Assembly: GCA_034696485.1 (NCBI GenBank)
Contig: JAQIWT010000693.1
Location: forward strand, 1 to 16,275
From: Isohypsibius dastychi
Taxonomy: Eukaryota; Tardigrada; Eutardigrada; Parachela; Isohypsibiidae
Reading direction: 5' to 3'
DNA length: 16,275 bases
Shown here: piece by piece, positions 8,663 through 15,542 of the stretch
Layout of the letters: each line of letters starts with the position of its first letter
Numbering within the stretch: the first letter of the stretch is position 1
Notes under the pieces: model-generated
Databases searched by the model: none
The model's input: the letters and a program-made list of their open reading frames with translations, nothing else
Told to the model about the DNA's origin: nothing
Program-made: the position numbers and the translations under genes

Positions 8663-9367
8663 ACACAGTAAAGCAAGTGTGGATGTAATGTTTTCTGTCA
8701 CAAGTTTTTGTAAGAGGTTCTGCGAAGAAATTCGATCGCTTTCAAGAGAAAAAGAAAGCGAAGAATTTCCAGAGAACAGAATAATCGGCACATGGAAATA
8801 AGGCAACAAGAGATGGCTGAAAATCAACCTCGCCACTCGTCCATTACCATTAGAAAAAGGATGAATGTCAAGGAACTCTCGTAAAAAGTCGATGGCGAAC
8901 AAAATTTGAGCCGATCTTGTAGGGTCACTTGCGGGGCGTTTCCGACACAACTCCTTCATTCGGTCTGGTATCTTGTTAGGTGCGACATACATGTAGCACG
9001 AATGAGCCGGTCGGGCGTCAAGCGTGCGATAGCTTTCTGCATTATGGAGCAAATCATGCATTACCAACGAATGTACTCGACAGATTGAAATTTCATCAAT
9101 ATCAAATCCATGATCTTGGAACAAAAAGTCGTAGGCTTTCATGAACCCAGCTATCTTTTTTCCATACAAATGATGAGTTTTCAGCTGAAGGTAGTTGTCC
9201 TGCTTGTATGAATATGTAATGTTACCTTCACCACGCAAGGACTCGTAGACATAGATTTCTTTATGAACATCCATGTATCCCTGAAGAAATAACTCATTAC
9301 CGCCATCTTCGACGAACTCTTGCATTAACGATATCATTCGATCAGTACTGATATCAAAATAACACAT
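8645..9367 (-). CDS. Fic-domain protein (AMP/UMP-transferase family)
   Basis: A 240-residue protein with a Fic fold. Fic enzymes move AMP or another phosphate-linked group from a nucleotide onto hydroxyl side chains of target proteins. The active-site motif HPFSNGNGRVAR is at about 169-180. The His, Phe, the glycines, Asn and both Arg are present, but the usual metal-binding Asp/Glu before GNGR is Asn. A SLRGEGN motif at about 43-49 fits the (S/T)xxxE(G/N) inhibitory helix of class II Fic proteins, followed by a plausible target-binding flap (about 115-140). The start ATG overlaps the ATPase stop region by 14 bp; a later Met at residue 11 would still keep all motifs. No signal peptide or transmembrane segment is seen, so it probably acts in the cytosol or nucleus. 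The target is unknown. Change of host signalling or translation is speculation. The family call is firm, the activity is not. Confidence 0.85.
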   Translation of the reverse strand: MCYFDISTDRMISLMQEFVEDGGNELFLQGYMDVHKEIYVYESLRGEGNITYSYKQDNYLQLKTHHLYGKKIAGFMKAYDFLFQDHGFDIDEISICRVHSLVMHDLLHNAESYRTLDARPAHSCYMYVAPNKIPDRMKELCRKRPASDPTRSAQILFAIDFLREFLDIHPFSNGNGRVARLIFSHLLLPYFHVPIILFSGNSSLSFSLESDRISSQNLLQKLVTENITSTLALLCSLLEL

Positions 9368-10175
9368 ATCGTTCTTCTTTTTTTGCTTTCGGTTTTTTCT
9401 TCTGTTTCTTCAGCGGCTTGAATGGAACCGGTTCTGTAGGTTCAGATTTTGGTGGTTCCGGAACTTTCTGTCCATCAAAAACACTCTCCGGAACGAGAAC
9501 GTACGTTTCCATAACTGATCCCCCTATTGTGTACACACGCTCAAATCTATCATCCTCTTCACAAAGTACACTGCCCCGTAGCCGTAGTTGTTCGGGTGTG
9601 GCTCCTTTAAGGTCGATGAACAAGTATCCATAACACCCAGCTGTAGCCTTTTTATATGCGTTTATGAAATTTTTAGACGAACCAGGATACATTTGAGACC
9701 CAAGATAGTTAATTTGACTCATATCACGAGGCTGTTTAAAAACAACAATGTAATGTGAGTTTAATGATATGGTTCTCATGATTGGATTCTGATGATACAA
9801 ATTTTGAAGGACTAGAATACAACTGCGACGAAGATGATGCGATGATTTAACAAACAAAGATAGCACACACTTGTTCATCTCATCAAGCATGTCATCGATT
9901 ATAATTAACGAATCAAGAGGTGCAAAATCCTCTTCAGCAACATCTAGAGGAAGACCCTGGATAAACTCTATACAACCGAGTTCACTTTTCAGGCGATCAA
10001 AAATATCCGGACAGTAATATGAGTAGATCCAAAATATTTTCTTAGGAAACGGCGTTATTTTCCGTAGGAGGAGCATTCGAGCAATCCAAGTGCTCTTTCC
10101 GCTTTGGCTTGACGCACAAATCAATGCGTTGAACGGGTGGATGAACCCATTCTGGATTTTGACTCTTGTATCCAT
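9354..10175 (-). CDS. Genome-packaging ATPase (A32/FtsK-HerA superfamily)
   Basis: About 273 residues from the ATG at 10175. The frame stays open to 10307, but that extra part only repeats the polymerase's coding DNA in another frame. The Walker A motif CASSQSGKST lies at about 20-30 and Walker B LIIIDDM follows about 85 residues later. The strand spacing and a downstream LVLQNLY-type segment fit the viral packaging ATPases of Polintons and NCLDVs. These pump the genome into preformed capsids. The C-terminus is a Pro/Lys-rich tail (KPLKKQKKKPKAKK), perhaps for nucleic acid binding or nuclear targeting. It overlaps the end of the polymerase gene by about 134 bp and the start of the Fic gene by 14 bp. 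A true start further upstream is possible but less likely. Confidence 0.85.
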   Translation of the reverse strand: MDTRVKIQNGFIHPFNALICASSQSGKSTWIARMLLLRKITPFPKKIFWIYSYYCPDIFDRLKSELGCIEFIQGLPLDVAEEDFAPLDSLIIIDDMLDEMNKCVLSLFVKSSHHLRRSCILVLQNLYHQNPIMRTISLNSHYIVVFKQPRDMSQINYLGSQMYPGSSKNFINAYKKATAGCYGYLFIDLKGATPEQLRLRGSVLCEEDDRFERVYTIGGSVMETYVLVPESVFDGQKVPEPPKSEPTEPVPFKPLKKQKKKPKAKKEERYVLF

Positions 10176-13100
10176 ATGGAAGGGTTGAGTAGTCCAAAAG
10201 CAGTTGCCGCTTATCGTAGACAAACTTGAACTTTTTTTCCTGAGCTTTTGAATGAATCCGCCAAGTTCCTTTTGTTCTGAATATCTTGAGCGGATCACAG
10301 ACAACACGAACTAGTTCGGGATCTCTGATCATTTCCTCGATTGATGCTAGGCAGAATATATCCTTGTTGGAAGTGTTGATGGTTAGACCTTTTGCTTTGA
10401 ACACTTCTCTACCAGCAACCGTTTTGTATGCATAAGTTTTACTCCCTGCGCAGAAAAAAGCTGTGATACGATCGCCATCCAGCTCATCCTTAAATTCTCC
10501 AAACTGCGTTCCGCATGGAATCCGTTTCTCAAACTTCGACGAATCAACGAAGAACACACCGTCAGTATCGCAATACAGAATTCGTTCAGGCTCAATCGAA
10601 CTCATTGCTTGATGTAGTAATAAACGTCCATAGGAGGTACAGAAAGCCGCAATAACGACGTTGCTGTTCAAATCTGATGCTTCAAACTCATCTTGATGGG
10701 GATATTGAATCTGAACAGTATCCTCGTCTAGAACATTCAGATAATCGACTTGAAACTTGTTTGAGAACATTAGCAGATGAAAGCGACTTACATCCTTGAC
10801 ATACTCAAACTTGGGTAAATTCTGGCGCAGAGCAAACCTTCCATACAAACAGTTCATTAAAAGTTTCGTGATCAAACGCATAACAGGGTTGTCGGTGATC
10901 TCTTCTGCTTTAAGAAACACTCCATCGCTTTTCAGAGAATCCAAGTAGGCTTCACGGAGTGTGTCAGAATCACATGAAGCAGGCCAACCAGAATTGGCAA
11001 TCTTGTGTTTCATAAAACATTCAACATATCCTTTGAATAAGTCGGTCGAATTTTCGGGGTAGTGCCATACTTCATGAATCCTGACAAGTTGGTACCTCAA
11101 CTGGATGGCTTGGAGAATTTCCATGATTGGGAGTGTCACAGTTAATGCTCGGTCTTCTTCGCTGTGTTCACATTCAAAACTGTTCTTGATTTCCGCGCAT
11201 TTCCCACACAAAGGAAAGAACATCTTGCCATCGAGGTAAACTGGGAGGAGCGGTATTTTCAAATCCCTAGGTGGAAGAATGACAACTCGTGCAAGTCCGA
11301 AATACGATTCCAAGGGTGCAAAATCTTGAGTTATAATCAGTGGGTGTCCAACAGGATATCGTTTCGAACGAAGAACACTTGGGTACATTGAAATACAATC
11401 CATATACGAGATGTACATTTCGTTTTCCGGCACGCTGATTAGATTAAACGCTTCACTTCTTCCACCCCGCAGCGCTTCGCGAGGGTTGAGTGATTGATGG
11501 AAAGGCAGTTTCGATAGAATCTGTTGGCATTCAACATTTTCTTTCTTGAATTGCGTCCATTCACAACCCCACATCTCACAATAGTTGTATCCCATAGCGA
11601 TAAGATCATCTCTTCGACTCCTGGATTTTTGAAATAAGTCACGCATGAACATTTCACTAACATTTCTCGCTCCTGGTGACATACATTTGTCATGACCATG
11701 GTAGTAACATCCTTGAAACTCGTAAACGGTGCGTGTGGCTTCATCGTATCCATCTACTCGGTATCGTCCAATCCGTTTTTCGCCATCGACATGATTCCTA
11801 CTGTGGCGGATTTGAGAATTAGGATTTTTCTCACCCAAATAGTACAACCACTCAACTGCAGAAACAGAAGTGTTACGTCCAGATCCGAAAGATTTCTCGG
11901 GTAATAGTGCAATCGACTTTTCTGGCATGAACGATGCGCGATAAAGGAGGTTGACAAACCCAGCCAGGGTTGTGCTTTCAGTGAGCGGGCAAAATCCAAC
12001 CAGTTTCAACATGTTTTCAGAATATTTGAGACAAACTTGACGTAGAATGTCAACATCTGAACGACAGTAAGCAAGCATTTCTTTCTTGAAATCCCACTTT
12101 TGCCCTTTCTTGCTGATTAACCAAGATCGAAACGTCTCTAGCTCTTTCACTGACATTCCCCTGGTGAAAAACATATCCTCAGCAGGTATTTCACCTTTGT
12201 ACTCGTAACGGTCAGGGCGAGTAAAGAGAAACGGAAACATTCCTTTTGTCAGGTCAGGTATTCCAAACGCTTTTGGTAAGGCAGAAAGCTTGAACGGTAG
12301 ATGCGAGAGACTGTCACGCACCATCAATTCAAACTCTTTGATTTCGATTTGTACAATCTTGAGCCCTTTCATTGTAATGTTAGGTTGAATCTTGTTGGCT
12401 TGAAGAAACTGGAGTAGAAAGTTACCATCGTAACCGCTCATATTGTGGAAAAATACAATATGATGACGATGCCGACCATTGAACAACCAATCACAAAACT
12501 CGTTCTGAGTTTCTCTCCCATAGAACTCAAAACATTCCCCGGACGCGTACATTGCAACAGCACAACAGGGTATGTGCTCACCAGTCGATAAATCGCTTTC
12601 AAAGTCGGCAAAAATAAACGGTGCCGCTGACTTTGGAGGGTTGATGTATCGTTTGATGTAACACAGGTGATCCGGTCCAACAAGCACTGCGCAATTACGA
12701 CATTTACGCTCATGGCAGACGTGGACCTCATGTTCACGTTTGGCAAATCGACTTACATACTGTAGACATTCTTTGCAGATGAAATGCGTCTGACATAGCG
12801 GTGGAGTGTTTTTCCACGGAGATTTGAGATGTGACTGAAAACAGTGCTCATTTCCAAATGCATGGTTACAATCTTGACAGTGGAGGTTGCCAGTCCGAAC
12901 ACAAACCGACTTTTCTCTCATACAAACATAACAAAGAAGCGGACAGCGGTGATGCCTGTCAATGATGGAACGAAAAAAGACATGACAGTATGGACATTCA
13001 ACTTTCTTGTTCATGAAAGGAACAACACGTCGAATGGTGCTGTAATGTTTACGGTGAAGTATCAAATGAATCTTTTTCGCTCGCTCGGGACCGCCATACA

Positions 13101-13989
13101 ACTGATCAGTCTGTTTTTCACTTCCATAAACAATGATTTGATAATCATCGAGGAGGAATTGAAATGAAGAAACCTGATCAAGGCTTATAGGTCCAGGTGG
13201 AATCTTCACCTGTTCATGCAGTTCAATAGCCTTCTTGTATTGAACAGACTTTTTAACACCACTCTGACATAACGCTTTCCATTGCCGTTTGTCTTTCTGA
13301 TCGGCAAGTCCATCGGCGATAGCTTTGCCAACAACCAGTGAACGTGCAAAACACAATCCATCTGGCCTGACAGAAATAACAGATGATTTTCCTCGAATAT
13401 GATTGGCAAGTAAAGCCTCGTTCCGTTTCCTGAGATTACCTCCAGCTTTTTGAAGCGCATTAATTCTAGTAATATTGATTATAATGGGATGCTGCAAGCT
13501 AAAGCTTTCGTAGCTTTGTAATACTGTAGCGCAAGACTCGAAAAACATTTCGGCATTCAGATTTTCCTTTCGTGTAGTTCGAATTGAAATTGGCCGAGCT
13601 AGCTGATCGCTCTGAAGCACGACAGTCACCAGATCATCTTTCTGGGCATCTTCCGTGATCTTATCAAACAAATGATCAAACAATCGTAACAAGACAGGGA
13701 GAACCTCCCCTAATCCGGCGAGAGGAATTTCCTTCAGTTTCACTCCGATATCCGAACCCCACAAAGAGAATTTTTTATTATGAACCGTTTTGATAGTTCG
13801 AAGATCGTACCAGGTTGAAGCATCAGTTGACAAAAAAGCATCAGGCTCAGTGTCGCCTTGTGATGTGATATCCAATAATCGTTGCCGTGCAACATCGAAT
13901 GAACCACGGTTATGCTTGGTTCTAATGTACAAATCTATGACTTCCTTCAGAGTCTTACACTCAAGATACAACGCTGTCAGTTTTTCCAT
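10042..13989 (-). CDS. Protein-primed family B DNA polymerase
   Basis: An intact 1315-residue polymerase that would copy the linear element using a terminal protein primer. The 3'-5' exonuclease motifs are Exo I FADFESD (about 460), Exo II HNMSGYDGNF (about 515) and Exo III YCRSDVDIL (about 641). A TPR-type insertion with YEFQGCYYHGH (about 758) is typical of protein-primed enzymes. The polymerase motifs are A MDCISMYPS (about 863), B KLLMNCLYG (about 1042) and C YCDTDGVFF (about 1139), with GSKTYAYK (about 1182). Both catalytic Asp of motif C are present, but Gly replaces the usual Ser. The first 450 residues are an extension with a Cys/His-rich zinc-like region (about 330-450) and a DGLCFARS...HRKHYST pattern resembling a cysteine protease (OTU-like). 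It starts 38 bp after the capsid gene and overlaps the ATPase gene. No frameshift or stop is visible, so it may still be functional. Confidence 0.95.
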   Translation of the reverse strand: MEKLTALYLECKTLKEVIDLYIRTKHNRGSFDVARQRLLDITSQGDTEPDAFLSTDASTWYDLRTIKTVHNKKFSLWGSDIGVKLKEIPLAGLGEVLPVLLRLFDHLFDKITEDAQKDDLVTVVLQSDQLARPISIRTTRKENLNAEMFFESCATVLQSYESFSLQHPIIINITRINALQKAGGNLRKRNEALLANHIRGKSSVISVRPDGLCFARSLVVGKAIADGLADQKDKRQWKALCQSGVKKSVQYKKAIELHEQVKIPPGPISLDQVSSFQFLLDDYQIIVYGSEKQTDQLYGGPERAKKIHLILHRKHYSTIRRVVPFMNKKVECPYCHVFFRSIIDRHHRCPLLCYVCMREKSVCVRTGNLHCQDCNHAFGNEHCFQSHLKSPWKNTPPLCQTHFICKECLQYVSRFAKREHEVHVCHERKCRNCAVLVGPDHLCYIKRYINPPKSAAPFIFADFESDLSTGEHIPCCAVAMYASGECFEFYGRETQNEFCDWLFNGRHRHHIVFFHNMSGYDGNFLLQFLQANKIQPNITMKGLKIVQIEIKEFELMVRDSLSHLPFKLSALPKAFGIPDLTKGMFPFLFTRPDRYEYKGEIPAEDMFFTRGMSVKELETFRSWLISKKGQKWDFKKEMLAYCRSDVDILRQVCLKYSENMLKLVGFCPLTESTTLAGFVNLLYRASFMPEKSIALLPEKSFGSGRNTSVSAVEWLYYLGEKNPNSQIRHSRNHVDGEKRIGRYRVDGYDEATRTVYEFQGCYYHGHDKCMSPGARNVSEMFMRDLFQKSRSRRDDLIAMGYNYCEMWGCEWTQFKKENVECQQILSKLPFHQSLNPREALRGGRSEAFNLISVPENEMYISYMDCISMYPSVLRSKRYPVGHPLIITQDFAPLESYFGLARVVILPPRDLKIPLLPVYLDGKMFFPLCGKCAEIKNSFECEHSEEDRALTVTLPIMEILQAIQLRYQLVRIHEVWHYPENSTDLFKGYVECFMKHKIANSGWPASCDSDTLREAYLDSLKSDGVFLKAEEITDNPVMRLITKLLMNCLYGRFALRQNLPKFEYVKDVSRFHLLMFSNKFQVDYLNVLDEDTVQIQYPHQDEFEASDLNSNVVIAAFCTSYGRLLLHQAMSSIEPERILYCDTDGVFFVDSSKFEKRIPCGTQFGEFKDELDGDRITAFFCAGSKTYAYKTVAGREVFKAKGLTINTSNKDIFCLASIEEMIRDPELVRVVCDPLKIFRTKGTWRIHSKAQEKKFKFVYDKRQLLLDYSTLPYGYKSQNPEWVHPPVQRIDLCVKPKRKEHLDCSNAPPTENNAVS

Positions 13990-13990
13990 A

Positions 13991-13996
13991 TTTATT
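13991..13996 (-). terminator. Poly(A) signal AATAAA after the capsid gene
   Basis: AATAAA on the minus strand lies about 32 bp after the capsid stop codon and immediately before the polymerase's start codon. It could end the capsid transcript, with the polymerase then starting from its own 5' end. The 38-bp gap leaves little room for a separate promoter. Confidence 0.4.
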
Positions 13997-14027
13997 CAAA
14001 CATCAAGATTAACAGAGAAAACAACGA

Positions 14028-15338
14028 TCAAATAACTTTAGTTACCCGGCGATTTTTATCAACATGAAAAATATGAGATGTTTCAAGAAAACAGAGTAAT
14101 TCTAGCGATTCAGTAAGTGCGGCTTTAAATCGTAATTCAACTCGCACGTTCTTTACTTTTGGTGTTTGGATGTCACATAATGTGCGTGAAGGACATAATT
14201 CGAATGGAAAAATGGCGTGGCCAGTGAGGAAATCATCGTAGGGAATTTGGGTTGGTAAAAGCGTTGTATCATGATCGCGATTCCCCATATCTGAAACAAC
14301 AGCATGGTAAAGCTGGAGGTAAGCTTTATTCTCTTCGTCAATGGTATACTTTTCCGTCTGGTTGTCGATGGTGATGGCAATTTCTTCTAATCCATGAGTT
14401 GTGAAATTGACTGGGTTTTTCGCGTAATCTCCAACATACGCACCATGTGGAACAAGGGCAAATGCAACTTTAGCTGGAAGTCTTTCTCCAGCGAAATAAT
14501 TCTCAATAGAATAAGTTCGAGATCCGGCAATAAGTTTGCGATCAAGCACTTCAATACAGCTTGGTAAGACATAGCATGCAGGGCTATTTCCAGATATTTT
14601 CTTCTCAATCTGGGCTGATATTTTTGGATCGAGTTTCAAGTTTCGTACTCTCAATCCTGCTTCCAAAATATTGACCCGGAATTGAGCCGTGGTGTTGTCA
14701 CTCATCAAACAGAACGTAAGCTTTGAACGATACAATTTTATCCTTGTTCGGAGTCCAGGGAATAGGTAATTGGGCATGAAGAATAGCTCATGCATTGGCC
14801 GCCCAAATAATTCAAATGCTTTCTGTCCTTTAGTTGTGAGATAGCGGGTGTTCAGTCCAACATTGCTTTTTCCATGTGCCGAAGCATCAAAGTGTTTGAA
14901 TGAGTCTGTCAAGAGCAAAATGTCACGAGCCATTGTTTTCTTCACGCCATGCTCGCAGTCGAATATACATTTGTAATATCCTTTATAGGGTAAGTTGTTG
15001 AATCCAATATCAATAGGGACACCGTTTATACTGACATCGATTCGATCAAACAACATGTAGAAAAAAGCGTTCACAGGAGCAGCATCGACTAGCACATTAT
15101 TCACCTTTGTGTCTGTAGTATTTTCAATTTTACACCGTAGATACAGGAAAACATCTGAAGGATAAACGTACATTTCAGACGATAAAAATTCAAATTCCAA
15201 TGTTTCAGCGTTGAGATTAGTTGTCGTGGGCGGAACAAAAGAGTAGAAGCTGGACTCGATTGCATTTTGAATAGTAGGGCGCTCAAACAGCTCAAGTTCT
15301 TCAGGGAATGTTTCGGTGGCTCTATGAACAGGCAGCAT
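14028..15338 (-). CDS. Major capsid protein-like (double jelly-roll; F54H12.2-like)
   Basis: A 436-residue intronless protein. From memory it resembles the family named after C. elegans F54H12.2, which belongs to the major capsid proteins of Maverick/Polinton elements; this needs a search to confirm. Features that fit are a beta-rich composition, a segment on subunit or coat assembly type (ENTTDTKVNN..., MLFDRIDVSINGVPI), a HELFFMPNYLFPGLRTRIKL block, and a late SLELLCFLETSHIF segment. Double jelly-roll proteins form trimers that tile the capsid. There is no signal peptide or transmembrane segment. The start ATG lies 2 bp after the stop of the small basic gene, and the poly(A) signal follows the stop, which suggests a shared late transcript. 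It is rather short for a Polinton major capsid protein. The frame is clean. Confidence 0.72.
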   Translation of the reverse strand: MLPVHRATETFPEELELFERPTIQNAIESSFYSFVPPTTTNLNAETLEFEFLSSEMYVYPSDVFLYLRCKIENTTDTKVNNVLVDAAPVNAFFYMLFDRIDVSINGVPIDIGFNNLPYKGYYKCIFDCEHGVKKTMARDILLLTDSFKHFDASAHGKSNVGLNTRYLTTKGQKAFELFGRPMHELFFMPNYLFPGLRTRIKLYRSKLTFCLMSDNTTAQFRVNILEAGLRVRNLKLDPKISAQIEKKISGNSPACYVLPSCIEVLDRKLIAGSRTYSIENYFAGERLPAKVAFALVPHGAYVGDYAKNPVNFTTHGLEEIAITIDNQTEKYTIDEENKAYLQLYHAVVSDMGNRDHDTTLLPTQIPYDDFLTGHAIFPFELCPSRTLCDIQTPKVKNVRVELRFKAALTESLELLCFLETSHIFHVDKNRRVTKVI

Positions 15339-15340
15339 TT

Positions 15341-15493
15341 TTAATGAATGCTATCTAATGGGCGAAAATCTCTAACTTCAGTAAGGTTGGTGTTTCTCCG
15401 ACGGTTTCGACGTCCTCGCTTTCTGTGGCCGTTCCTTGTCGTCCGTCGCTCACGGGAAACTCGCGGTGCAGTGCGTCGTCGTTTTTGAGGCAT
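15341..15493 (-). CDS. Small arginine-rich basic protein (core/condensing protein candidate)
   Basis: A 50-residue frame, too short for many gene finders, that reads cleanly from the ATG at 15493 to a TAA. Its first two thirds are dominated by Arg and Lys (clusters such as KRRR, RERRTTR, RKRGRRNRRR), followed by a neutral-acidic tail. It fills the gap between two structural genes, ends 2 bp before the capsid start, and has a TATA-like site about 20-25 bp upstream. Adenoviruses carry small basic core proteins (VII and X/mu) that compact DNA, so a similar condensing role is an inference from charge, size and place. It could also be a nuclear-localisation peptide. A chance frame is less likely because the spacing is so tight. 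Confidence 0.6.
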   Translation of the reverse strand: MPQKRRRTAPRVSRERRTTRNGHRKRGRRNRRRNTNLTEVRDFRPLDSIH

Positions 15494-15511
15494 TTTGTAG
15501 AATTATCCAGG

Positions 15512-15518
15512 TTTTATA
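15512..15518 (-). promoter_or_regulatory. TATA-box candidate before the basic-protein/capsid unit
   Basis: TATAAAA on the minus strand (within CTATAAAACC) is about 20-25 bp upstream of the ATG of the basic protein, and a CCAATATAAG stretch lies further up. It may drive a capsid-region transcript, although the distance to the ATG leaves a very short leader. Confidence 0.35.
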
Positions 15519-15542
15519 GTTGCAAGCATGCAGAACAGTGGC

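Noticed and set aside
10176-10307. Upstream extension of the ATPase frame
   Set aside because: This part is simply the polymerase's coding DNA in another frame; the ATPase domain starts properly at the ATG at 10175.
11439-11999. Minus-strand frames of 81-104 codons inside the polymerase
   Set aside because: They are alternative-frame shadows of the intact polymerase gene, which carries all motifs in one frame.
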